Below, in pieces: positions 52,778 through 61,121 of a DNA stretch of 64,000 bases; within the stretch, counting starts at the first letter, position 1; every line of letters starts with the position of its first letter. The notes beneath the pieces are model-generated. The model searched no databases. It saw nothing but the letters and a program-made list of their open reading frames with translations, and was not told where the DNA came from. Position numbers and translations under genes: made by a program. The stretch comes from JAHBWV01 sp964588385 (lineage in GTDB: Bacteria; Planctomycetota; Phycisphaerae; Phycisphaerales; UBA1924), in NCBI GenBank assembly GCA_964588385.1, contig CAZPPG010000010.1, positions 21,597 through 85,596 on the forward strand. Direction: 5' to 3'.

Positions 52778-54072
52778 GCCGGCACGCTCCCCTCGGACGC
52801 GCGCATCTCCTCCGCCGCGATCTCCGCCTCAAGGTGCGCCACGATCGCCGGATCAACAACATGCTCGATTGCGTCCGCTGAGATGTCCACATGGGACCGC
52901 GCCACGTCCGCGTGCCGCACCAGGTACTCCTGCCACAGCCGGCGCCTGCGTCTGGCAAGCTCCGCGGCGGCAACTCCCGCTTCCGTCAGCGCGATCATGC
53001 CGCCCTCGCGCCGCGCCAGCCCCTTGCGCCAGAGCGAGAGCCACGCGAGCACGCCGATGAGCCCCGGCGCCAGCGTTGCCGCCGTCGAGTGAGGTCCTGC
53101 GGGCATCATCCGCGCCATGGCATGATCCGCGTGCACGCGCACGCGCACCCGGAGCTGCCGCACCATGCCCGCGACGACACCCCGCTTCGGAGCGCCAACC
53201 ATCCCGATCATGAACACGCTTCCCGCGACCAGAACGATCGCCGGCCCGGCCGGCAAACGCTCGATCCGCGCCGAAAGGGCCGCGCCGACAAACGCCGATG
53301 CGCCTCCGATCACCGACGCGAGCAGCAGCATGACGCTGAGTCGATCCGTCCAGAATCGCGCCGCCGCCGGCGGAATGATCAGCATCGCCACCATGAGCAG
53401 CATGCCAACCGCTTGAAGGCCGACGACCGAGACCAGCACCACCAGCGCCATCAACGCCGCGTCCACAAGCCCCACGCGCACGCCAATCGCCAAGGCATAC
53501 TCATCGTTGAACGCCACAAGTCGCAACTGGCTGAACATCGCGAGCACGACAAGAATCGACGCGACCGCGACGCCCCCCATCAGCCGCGCATCCGTCACGC
53601 TCATCGCCGCTGTCTGTCCGAAGATGAACGACTTCAGCCCGCCCTGGTTGCCGGCATCCATTCCCTGGATCGCCGAGAGCAGCACCACCCCCACGCCGAA
53701 CCACACGCTGAGCACCGCGCCGATCGCGGCGTCTTCCGTCAGCCGTGTAGCCCGCACGATCCACTGAATCGCGAACAGGCCCGCGATCGCCCCCACCGCC
53801 GCGCCCGGCAGGAGCACGGCCAGCGATCGTCCATTGACGCCCATCGCGCTGGCGATCAGAAACGCCGCGCAGATCCCCGGGAGCGTCGCATGCCCCACCG
53901 CATCCGCCACCAGGGAGCGTCGGCGCAGCATCGCGAACACCCCGACGACTCCCGCCGCCACACCCAGGAGCATCGTCCCAGCGAGCACCACGCTGGTGTT
54001 GTGCCCGCCGCGCAGCGTGAGCACCTCCCACACTGTCGGCTCCGGAATGCTCGCCAGCGCGTCGCCGATCAT
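52774..54072 (-). CDS. Second ABC-3 metal permease with partial DtxR-like tail
   Basis: A 432-residue permease related to the downstream one. The membrane domain has RRRSLVADAVGHATLPGICA, MLIIPPAAARFWTDRLSVML and many hydrophobic helices. The tail, after RVRVHADHAMARMMPAGP, has a hydrophobic stretch (ATLAPGLIGVLAWLSLW), then ALTEAGVAAAELARRRRRLW, QEYLVRHADVARSHVDISAD and AIEHVVDPAIVAHLEAEIAA. The EH near the end matches the MntR/DtxR region, but the wing part is short, so it could be a truncated or degenerate version of the tail. It overlaps the ATPase gene by ATGA. Confidence 0.85.
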   Translation of the reverse strand: MIGDALASIPEPTVWEVLTLRGGHNTSVVLAGTMLLGVAAGVVGVFAMLRRRSLVADAVGHATLPGICAAFLIASAMGVNGRSLAVLLPGAAVGAIAGLFAIQWIVRATRLTEDAAIGAVLSVWFGVGVVLLSAIQGMDAGNQGGLKSFIFGQTAAMSVTDARLMGGVAVASILVVLAMFSQLRLVAFNDEYALAIGVRVGLVDAALMALVVLVSVVGLQAVGMLLMVAMLIIPPAAARFWTDRLSVMLLLASVIGGASAFVGAALSARIERLPAGPAIVLVAGSVFMIGMVGAPKRGVVAGMVRQLRVRVRVHADHAMARMMPAGPHSTAATLAPGLIGVLAWLSLWRKGLARREGGMIALTEAGVAAAELARRRRRLWQEYLVRHADVARSHVDISADAIEHVVDPAIVAHLEAEIAAEEMRASEGSVPA

Positions 54073-54896
54073 GTCCCCCGCTCCGCCCTCGCGACCGCCT
54101 CGCTCGCCTCGGAAAGCAACGTGAGCCGCCCTCCGTACGTCCGGCGCAGGTTCTCCTGCGTGAAGACGCTCGCCACGGGGCCCGCGGCCACAACCCGCAT
54201 GTTGATGAGCATCAACTGATCAAAGTACCTCTCCACCGTCTGCAGGTCGTGGTGGACGCAGATCACGGTGGTCCCGCGTCCGCGCAGCTCCCGCAGCACC
54301 TCCACGATCGCGCGCTCGGTCGCGGCATCCACACCCGCGAACGGCTCGTCCATGAAGTACAGCTCCGCCTCCTGCGCAAGCGCCCGCGCAAGGAAGACGC
54401 GCTGCTGCTGCCCGCCGGACAACTGGCTGATCTGTCGATCCTCGAACCCCGTCAGGCCCACTCGCTCAAGGCACGCCGCCGCCACGCGCTTGTGCGAACG
54501 CGTCACCGGACGCAGCCAACCCATCCGCCCGTAACGCCCCATGCACACCACGTCCAGCACGCTGACGGGAAAGTCCCAGTCCACGGCCTCTCTCTGCGGC
54601 ACATAGCCGACGCGAGACCGCACCTCGCGGTACGGCCGCCCCCAGAACTCCACCACACCCGACGCCCGCCTCACTAGCCCAAGACACGCCTTGATAAACG
54701 TGCTCTTGCCCGCGCCGTTCGGTCCCACGATCGCGATCAGCGCGCCGGGTGGCGCGTCGTAATCGACGTCCCACAGCACCGGCTTCCGTTGATACGCCAC
54801 CGTCATCGCGTGGACCGACAGCGGACTCTGATCAGAGTGCTCGGGTCGATCAGACAGCAGCGACCGAGATCCGCGCTGCGCACCGCCCGACATCAT
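54069..54896 (-). CDS. Metal ABC transporter ATPase
   Basis: A 275-residue ABC ATPase of the manganese/zinc uptake group. Walker A is IAIVGPNGAGKSTFIKACLG, the Q-loop region RVGYVPQREAVDWDFPVSVL, signature ISQLSGGQQQRVFLARALAQ, Walker B LYFMDEPFAGVDAATERAIV and the H-loop TVICVHHDLQTVERYF. The VPQREAVDWDFPVSV pattern is typical of Mn/Zn transporters. It overlaps the downstream permease gene. Confidence 0.94.
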   Translation of the reverse strand: MMSGGAQRGSRSLLSDRPEHSDQSPLSVHAMTVAYQRKPVLWDVDYDAPPGALIAIVGPNGAGKSTFIKACLGLVRRASGVVEFWGRPYREVRSRVGYVPQREAVDWDFPVSVLDVVCMGRYGRMGWLRPVTRSHKRVAAACLERVGLTGFEDRQISQLSGGQQQRVFLARALAQEAELYFMDEPFAGVDAATERAIVEVLRELRGRGTTVICVHHDLQTVERYFDQLMLINMRVVAAGPVASVFTQENLRRTYGGRLTLLSEASEAVARAERGT

Positions 54897-54955
54897 CTGG
54901 CATCCTCCTCATCCGGTTCTGGTCCCGACACACAAATCCGCATCACATGCGCACA

Positions 54956-56008
54956 TCACTCCCCGTCCGACACCCCCGAGCCCGAAAGATCTGCCTCCAA
55001 AGGCGAATGTGCCGCTGCCTTCCGGAATCCTCCCTCAGGCACGACGCCCCCGAGCGCACCGGCGATTGTGTTCACGTTGTGCTCGATCATGCCGAGGTAT
55101 GTCCCCTCCCACGTGCCCGCTCTGCCCATGGCATCCGAGTACAGCTCTCCACCCACCTTGACCGCATGCCCGCGCGCCTCCGCGCCCGAGACCAAGGCAC
55201 GCACACCCCGCTCCGAGACCGTTGATTCCACAAACACCGCCGGAATCCCGCGTGCGACCAGGAGTTCAACCAGCCGCTCGACATCCCGCACGCCCGCTTC
55301 CGACTCCGTCGAGATCCCCTGGATCCCCTTGACCTCAAACCCGTAGGCGCGACCGAAATAGCCGAACGCGTCGTGCGCGGACACCAGCACCCGCGCCGAC
55401 TCGGGCACCGTGCCGAGCACCTTGCGCGCGTACGAGTCAAGAGCCGCGATCCGCGCCGCGTACGCCGCCGCCCCCGCCACGTATCGGTCCGCCCCTTGCG
55501 GATCCGCCGCCGCCAGCGTCTCCTTCACCACCTGCACACCCGTGGCCCATGTAGTCGGGTCCATCCACACGTGGGGATCAGCGTGCCCCGACGCCCCTTC
55601 GGGCTCCAGCAGCTGTTCCTCCGCCAGACGCTCTGTCAGCGCAACCACGCGCTTCCCCGAGGACGCAATCCTCACCAGCGTGTCGGTCATCTTCCCTTCA
55701 AGCAGGAGCCCGTTGTAGAACACCACGTCCGCGCTTGCCAGGAGCGCAACATCGGACCGGGTCGCCTTGAACAGGTGAGGATCCACGCCTTCACCCATCA
55801 GCACCGTCACCGCGACCCGCTCACCCCCCACCTCCCTCACCATGTCGCCGATCATCCCCGTGGTGCAGACAACTCGCAGCCCGGCGTCGGTCCGCGCCGC
55901 CTCCGGACCCTCCTCGCCCGCCGCTCCCCATCCCCACATCCCCAGTCCAAGCCCGAAACCCATCATGATCACGGCCGCAAGCAGGTTCCGCCTCACACAC
56001 GCGCTCAT
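54956..56008 (-). CDS. Metal ABC transporter substrate-binding protein, TroA/MntA-like
   Basis: A 350-residue exported cluster 9 binding protein. It starts MSACVRRNLLAAVIMMGFGL, then CTTGMIGDMVREVGGERVAV, DPHLFKATRSDVALLASADV, DPHVWMDPTTWATGVQVVKE, SAHDAFGYFGRAYGFEVKGI, FVESTVSERG and GELYSDAMGRAGTWEGTYLG. Probable ligands are the two DPH His residues, the Glu in ESTVS or TESE and the Asp of YSDAMG. The match to the Treponema TroA pattern suggests manganese, with zinc or iron possible. No His-rich loop is present. GGAG precedes the ATG. It is first gene of the operon with a palindrome upstream. Confidence 0.92.
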   Translation of the reverse strand: MSACVRRNLLAAVIMMGFGLGLGMWGWGAAGEEGPEAARTDAGLRVVCTTGMIGDMVREVGGERVAVTVLMGEGVDPHLFKATRSDVALLASADVVFYNGLLLEGKMTDTLVRIASSGKRVVALTERLAEEQLLEPEGASGHADPHVWMDPTTWATGVQVVKETLAAADPQGADRYVAGAAAYAARIAALDSYARKVLGTVPESARVLVSAHDAFGYFGRAYGFEVKGIQGISTESEAGVRDVERLVELLVARGIPAVFVESTVSERGVRALVSGAEARGHAVKVGGELYSDAMGRAGTWEGTYLGMIEHNVNTIAGALGGVVPEGGFRKAAAHSPLEADLSGSGVSDGE

Positions 56009-56055
56009 GGTTCACTCCATCTCTCAGTCGCCCGACACTCAGAAGCCAAGGCTAC

Positions 56056-56071
56056 TGTAGCATAAGCTACA
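56056..56071. promoter_or_regulatory. Candidate metalloregulator operator upstream of the metal uptake operon
   Basis: The perfect inverted repeat TGTAGC-ATAA-GCTACA lies 48 bp upstream of the binding-protein ATG. Its size and dyad symmetry suit a DtxR/MntR-type operator. Overlapping promoter elements are possible but not assigned. The regulator might be the tail of one of the permeases, as in the YtgCR model. Confidence 0.55.
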
Positions 56072-56125
56072 ACCGCTCGCTGTCCTGACCCAAGACGGCT
56101 CGATCCCCTCCGCCGCACCCGTTTC

Positions 56126-56407
56126 TCAGCGCCCCTCCGTACCCGAAGGACCGTCCCCAACGCGTGACCGCATCGGCCGGGTGCTTATCGCCTCGGCAAG
56201 CCGCTGCACCAGGGCATCCGCGTCCTCGGCCGCGGCGGCGATCGCCACGATCCGGTGTCGCACCGCTTCGGACACCTCGGGGCCGAACGTCTCCGTCAGA
56301 GAGGCCGCGCTCATCCGCACGATAAACAAGCGATTGTTGAGCTCATGAACAAGCTCGCGCAGCTCGTTGCCGCCTCCGCCGCTCCCATTCTTGCCGGTTT
56401 CTCCCAT
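56126..56407 (-). CDS. Stand-alone DHp-like (histidine-kinase dimerisation) mini-protein
   Basis: A 93-residue ORF with a DHp-like motif: LRELVHELNNRLFIVRMSAA. The HELNN resembles the phospho-accepting H-box of some sensor kinases, followed by a second helix (VRHRIVAIAAAAEDADALVQ). No ATPase domain follows, so it can only be a phosphotransfer or docking protein, or a fragment. The N-terminal GSGGGGNE and C-terminal tail look disordered. It is upstream of, and in the same direction as, the metal uptake operon, 117 bp away. Confidence 0.6.
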   Translation of the reverse strand: MGETGKNGSGGGGNELRELVHELNNRLFIVRMSAASLTETFGPEVSEAVRHRIVAIAAAAEDADALVQRLAEAISTRPMRSRVGDGPSGTEGR

Positions 56408-56681
56408 GACTCATCATTGGCCGCTGCTCGTCTGGACCGCGCCTCAAAGAGCCGGGAGGCCCTTGCTGCATCCCTTCCCAGCCGCGGCGCTCCCTCTCTC
56501 CCGCCACCTGGCCACTTCCAGGTCCGCAAACCTCTAGGTTCAGGGGGATCTTCCTTGCCAGGGGTTGACACGCCTGCTAACTTGGAAAAAGTGGCGGTTG
56601 CACAATCAGACGCCCGGCACCCTCCATCCTTCAGTGCCCCGCGGTCCGACCCTTGGGCCGGCCTGTCTCACGGAGTCATGC

Positions 56682-59600
56682 ATGTCGAATCTGTTTGAAT
56701 CGCTTGAGTCACGCCGCATGCTCGCCACCTTCGCCGTGACCAACTCACTCGATGCCGGCGCGGGCTCGCTCCGCCAGGCGGTCATCGACGCGAACGCCGC
56801 AGGCGGCGCCGACGAGATCGTCTTCGATCCCACCCTCAACGGCTCACTCATCTCCTTGCTCTCCGGCGAACTGGAGATCACCGATTCGCTCAGCATCCTC
56901 GGGCCGGGTGCGGGCCTGCTCTCCATCAGCGCGGGCAACGCCTCGCGCGTCTTCAATATCACCGATTCTCTCTCCAATGTCACCATCGAAGGGCTCACCA
57001 TCACCGCGGGCTCCGTCGGTTCGGGCCTCTACGGAGGCGGCGTGCACAACCTCGGCACGCTGGCCATCACCAACTCAATTCTCTCAGGGAACCAGGGCGG
57101 CTGGGGCGGCGCCGTCGCAAGCGCCGGCACCCTCACCATCACTGCAACCACCATCTCCGGCAACTCCGCCGAGTCCGGCGCCGGAATCTACTCAAGCGGC
57201 TCGCTCACCCTGACATCATCATTCATCACAGGAAACGCCGCGGCAGACAACGGCGGCGCGATCTACAACGACGGCGGGACGCTCGCGCTCTCGAACACCG
57301 AGCTCTCCAGCAACACCGCAACCGTCGGCGCCGGACTCTTTGTTGACGGCGGCTCCGTCAACCTGACCCAGGCCACCATCTCCACGAACACCGCCTCAAG
57401 CACCGGAGGCGGCATCGCGACCCTCGGCGGCACCACCACCATCACCGGCTCCCAGGTCCAGGACAACGTCGCCACGTCCTTCTCCGGCGGCGGCATCTAC
57501 AACAACGGCACCCTCACCATCATCGACTCCACGCTCTCGGGCAACCGCGCCGACGCCAGCAGCGGCGGAGCCCTCTTCAACAGCCAGGCACTCACCCTCA
57601 CCAACACCTCCATCACCGGCAACGCAGCCACCGACGGCGCGGGTATCTTCAACAACACCTCCGCCTCGCTCGATCTCACTGCCGCCACCATCTCCGGCAA
57701 CACCGCCTCCGCAGATGGCGGCGCCATCTACGACAATCGCGGCACCGTCACCCTCGCGAACTCGTCGATCTCCGGCAACACAGCCGGCTCAAGCGGCGGC
57801 GGCATCGTCAGCAACGGCGGGTTCTTCACCATCAGCTCGACCACCATCGAACTGAACACCGCAACCGCCGGAACCGGCGGCGGGATCATCAATCGCGCCG
57901 GCGGCGCGCTCACGCTCACCGGCGCGACGATCTCCGGGAACGCCGCGCCCGGCGGCGGCGGCCTCGCCGTCGAATCGGGCAACGCCACCATTGTGGATTC
58001 CGTTCTCTCCGACAACGACACGACCGGCGCCGGAAATGGCGGGGCGATCCTCAACCTCGCCACGCTCTCCATCACGAACTCGACCCTCGCGGGCAACGCC
58101 GCCGCGAGCGGCGCGGCCATCAGGAACGAGAGCAATCTCACGCTCACGGGCTCCACGCTCTCCGGAAACACTGCCGCCGCGAGCGGCGGCGCGATCAGCA
58201 ACACCGGGACGCTCTCGATCACCGACTCGATCCTCACGACAAACTCCGCCGTCACGAACGGCGGCGCAATCGCCAGCGACGGCACGGTCACCATCACGCG
58301 CTCCACGCTCTCCGCAAACACCTCCTCCGCTGCCGGCGGCGGCATCTTCAACGACAGCTCACTGACCATCGTCGAATCCACGCTCTCGGGAAACGCGGCC
58401 GTCACCAGCGGTGGCGCCATCCACAACGTCTCCAGCGACCTGCTCATCACCGGCTCAACCGTGTCGGAGAACACCGCCGGAACAACCGGCGGCGGCATCT
58501 ACGGCATCGGCTCCGCCATGGTCGTCCGGAACTCCACCATCTCCGGCAACACCGCCGTTACAGGCGCCGGCCTCCGCCGAAACACCGGCTCCCTCACCAT
58601 CTCAAACTCAACGATCGCCTCCAACACCGCAAGCGGTGCGGGGGCCGGAATCCACACCACCGAACCCGGCGGCACCACTGTTCTCATCAGTTCCATTGTC
58701 GCCAACAACAACGGCACCGACATCGCCGGACCGCTCGGTGCCGGCTCTACCAACAACCTCATCCAGGATACCGGCTTCGCGGGCGGACTCACCGATGGCG
58801 TTGATGGGAACGTCATCGGCGTCGACCCGCTCCTCGGTCTCCTCGCCGATAACGGCGGCCCCACACACACACACAAGCCCCTCGCCGGCAGCCCCGCGTT
58901 CGACGGCGGCATCAACCCCGATGCGCTCACCACCGACCAGCGCGGCCTCGCCCGCGTGCGCGGCGTTGCCATCGACATCGGCTCGGTCGAGGCGAACCCG
59001 CCGCCCGTCATCGAGTCGCTGAGCCCCTCCCGGGGCTTCGCTTCCCGTGGCGAGGATCTCACGCTCACCGCCGACAACGTCGCCGACCCCGAAGGAACCG
59101 TGGTACGCGTCGATTTCTTCCTCGACACGAACAACAACGGCGAACCCGACGATGGAGAACTCCTCGGAAGCGACTCCGACGCCACCGGCGGCTACACCTT
59201 CCTCTATACCGTGCCCACGGGTTCGCAGGCCGGCAGGGTCGCCTTCCTCGCACGCGCGATCGACGACGAGAGCGACCAGAGTGAGGTCGTCTCCACCAGC
59301 GTCACCGTCGTCAACGATTCGCCGACAATCGATTCGCTCACGCTCTCCCAGTCAACCATCGCGCGCGGGCAGACACTGACCCTCACGGCAAACGGCGTCT
59401 CCGACACCGACGGCAGTGTGGCCATCGTTGAGTTCTATCTCGACGCAAACGGCAACGGCTTCGGCGACTTCGGCGAAGTGATCGGCACAGACACCAACGG
59501 CGCAGATGGGTATTCGATCGCCTATGACATCACCGCCGCCGCAGCCCTCGGTGCAACAACATTCCTCGCCATTGTCATCGACAACGACAGCGCCGACACC

Positions 59601-60755
59601 CCCTACGCGAGCGCGGTCGCGACCATCACCGAGGCGATCTCGATCGGCTCGCCGCGCGGCGCCTCCTCGGCCGGCGACGTCCATCGTGTCGTCTCCGTTG
59701 ACACGCTCGGCGACGTGCTCGTCTTCCAGCAGGGCTGGACCTTTGAAAACCTGCAGGAGAAGACCGGCGCTCCCAAGGCCATCGACGCCGCCATCATCTG
59801 GACTGATCCCAAGGACGGACTGACATACGTCGCCGCGCCCTCCGATGCCGGCCTCTTGCTCTTCACGCGCGCAACCGACGGCACATGGTCCTTCCGCAAC
59901 CTCACCACCGAGACCACCGCCACCGGCTCGCCCGTCCGCCACCTCGCCCAGTTCACCTCCATCCGCCAGAAAATCGTCGTCATCGCCGGAATCACCGCAG
60001 ACGGGAGCGTCGTCGCCTTCAGGCAGTCGCTTCTGACAACCTCCCCCGGCGTCTATGAGTACCTCTTTGTGGACATCTCCGCGGATCTCGAGTCCCAAGG
60101 CCAGACCACCCCCAACCTCACCGGGCTCACCAGCTACGTCCCCAGTTGGGACACGTGGCACCTCGCGGGCGTTGATACCGACGGCAAGATCCAATCCATC
60201 TGGATCAACACCAACAACCCGAGCTTCACCAAGTGGCGCGCCAACAACCTCAGCGCCATCACCGGAGCCCCCGCCGTCTCAGGACAACTCGCCGTCACAC
60301 TCACCTCATGGGGCGGCATCAATCTCACGGGGCTCGACGCCTCAGGAAACCTCCTCACCACCTGGTGGATCCCGCGCTTCGGCGGCCAGTGGGCCGTCAG
60401 CAACCTGACCACGCTCTACAGCGGCCCCCAACTCGTCGGAGGCAACCTCACCGCATACACAACGCCGTGGGGAGGCATCAACTACGTCGGGCTCGACGCC
60501 GGCGGCACCGTTCGCGTCTACTGGTGGATCCCTCGCTTCGAAGGCCAATGGGCCGTCTCACCGCTCCTCCCCGCCGGAACGCCCTCAACCAGCATCCCGA
60601 CGGGCGCGCTCACCAGCTCCGCGTCAGCCGCCGGAACCCTCAATGTCTACGGCACAAACGTTGACGGCCACGTCCTCCGCATGGCGTGGGAGCCCGGCCC
60701 CGGCAACGTGTGGGAGATTGAGGACCTCACGATCATCGCCGAAGAGGCCGACTGA
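56682..60755 (+). CDS. Large secreted beta-helix surface protein with LESRRMLA-type N-terminus
   Basis: A 1357-residue protein. It starts MSNLFESLESRRMLATFAVT, the motif of planctomycete extracellular proteins, instead of a normal signal peptide. Residues ~20-690 are a right-handed beta helix; many units are ~25 residues long, such as LTLTGSTLSGNTAAASGGAI and LSITDSILTTNSAVTNGGAI. At ~750 is a GGPTHTHKPLAGSPAFDGG segment, typical of choice-of-anchor Q proteins. Then two calcium-loop-like domains (FFLDTNNNGEPDDGELLGSD, FYLDANGNGFGDFGEVIGTD). The last ~350 residues form a repeated beta-propeller-like domain with duplicated WWIPRFGGQWAVSNL / WWIPRFEGQWAVSPL. The RBS is CGGAG. Likely an adhesin or cell-envelope component. 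Confidence 0.9.
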   Translation: MSNLFESLESRRMLATFAVTNSLDAGAGSLRQAVIDANAAGGADEIVFDPTLNGSLISLLSGELEITDSLSILGPGAGLLSISAGNASRVFNITDSLSNVTIEGLTITAGSVGSGLYGGGVHNLGTLAITNSILSGNQGGWGGAVASAGTLTITATTISGNSAESGAGIYSSGSLTLTSSFITGNAAADNGGAIYNDGGTLALSNTELSSNTATVGAGLFVDGGSVNLTQATISTNTASSTGGGIATLGGTTTITGSQVQDNVATSFSGGGIYNNGTLTIIDSTLSGNRADASSGGALFNSQALTLTNTSITGNAATDGAGIFNNTSASLDLTAATISGNTASADGGAIYDNRGTVTLANSSISGNTAGSSGGGIVSNGGFFTISSTTIELNTATAGTGGGIINRAGGALTLTGATISGNAAPGGGGLAVESGNATIVDSVLSDNDTTGAGNGGAILNLATLSITNSTLAGNAAASGAAIRNESNLTLTGSTLSGNTAAASGGAISNTGTLSITDSILTTNSAVTNGGAIASDGTVTITRSTLSANTSSAAGGGIFNDSSLTIVESTLSGNAAVTSGGAIHNVSSDLLITGSTVSENTAGTTGGGIYGIGSAMVVRNSTISGNTAVTGAGLRRNTGSLTISNSTIASNTASGAGAGIHTTEPGGTTVLISSIVANNNGTDIAGPLGAGSTNNLIQDTGFAGGLTDGVDGNVIGVDPLLGLLADNGGPTHTHKPLAGSPAFDGGINPDALTTDQRGLARVRGVAIDIGSVEANPPPVIESLSPSRGFASRGEDLTLTADNVADPEGTVVRVDFFLDTNNNGEPDDGELLGSDSDATGGYTFLYTVPTGSQAGRVAFLARAIDDESDQSEVVSTSVTVVNDSPTIDSLTLSQSTIARGQTLTLTANGVSDTDGSVAIVEFYLDANGNGFGDFGEVIGTDTNGADGYSIAYDITAAAALGATTFLAIVIDNDSADTPYASAVATITEAISIGSPRGASSAGDVHRVVSVDTLGDVLVFQQGWTFENLQEKTGAPKAIDAAIIWTDPKDGLTYVAAPSDAGLLLFTRATDGTWSFRNLTTETTATGSPVRHLAQFTSIRQKIVVIAGITADGSVVAFRQSLLTTSPGVYEYLFVDISADLESQGQTTPNLTGLTSYVPSWDTWHLAGVDTDGKIQSIWINTNNPSFTKWRANNLSAITGAPAVSGQLAVTLTSWGGINLTGLDASGNLLTTWWIPRFGGQWAVSNLTTLYSGPQLVGGNLTAYTTPWGGINYVGLDAGGTVRVYWWIPRFEGQWAVSPLLPAGTPSTSIPTGALTSSASAAGTLNVYGTNVDGHVLRMAWEPGPGNVWEIEDLTIIAEEAD

Positions 60756-60844
60756 TCCCCCGCAGCACGACGCGCAGACCAATCTCTCTCAAATCGCGTT
60801 GCCGCGCGCCCAAGCGATCCCACGCCCTCACATCCCGAAACGCA

Positions 60845-60868
60845 AAACCCGCAGAATCCTGCGGGTTT
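60845..60868 (-). terminator. Rho-independent terminator after tRNA-Phe
   Basis: The 10-bp perfect stem AAACCCGCAG and CTGCGGGTTT with a 4-nt loop, followed on the minus strand by TTGCGTTTCGGG, lies 44 bp past the tRNA-Phe 3' end. It also falls 89 bp after the beta-helix gene stop. Confidence 0.75.
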
Positions 60869-60912
60869 GGTGGGCTGTGGCATCGTGTGTGACACCGTGG
60901 AATCCGGACCAA

Positions 60913-60985
60913 TGGGCAGAGCCGGACTTGAACCGGCGACCCCCGCATTTTCAGTGCGGTGCTCTACCAACTGAGCTATCTGCCC
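60913..60985 (-). tRNA. tRNA-Phe (anticodon GAA)
   Basis: A 73-nt cloverleaf on the minus strand: acceptor GGGCAGA/TCTGCCC, D arm GCTC/GAGC with AGTTGGTA, anticodon stem CCGCA/TGCGG with loop CTGAAAA, and T stem GCCGG/CCGGC with loop TTCAAGT. The anticodon is GAA and the discriminator base A. The 3' CCA is not encoded. Confidence 0.95.
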
Positions 60986-61121
60986 GACCGAGCTGCTGAC
61001 CTGCCGACGCCCCAAAGGCCCCGGCAACTCACAGGACGGAACGATACCACACCACCGCCCCCCGTCAAGGCGTTCAACACACCCGCGGCACGATTCCCCG
61101 CTCCCGTACCATCCGCACGCC

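Noticed and set aside
51872..54219. Long plus-strand open frames opposite the metal permeases
   Set aside because: His/Arg-rich translations with no domain; the minus-strand permease frames have clear membrane helices.
57000..58700. Repeats in the beta-helix gene as a CRISPR-like array
   Set aside because: The ~75-nt periodicity follows the protein's 25-residue units, remains in frame and varies as coding sequence does.
58861..58876. (CA)7 run as a separate regulatory element
   Set aside because: It is in frame and encodes the conserved THTHK region of the surface protein.
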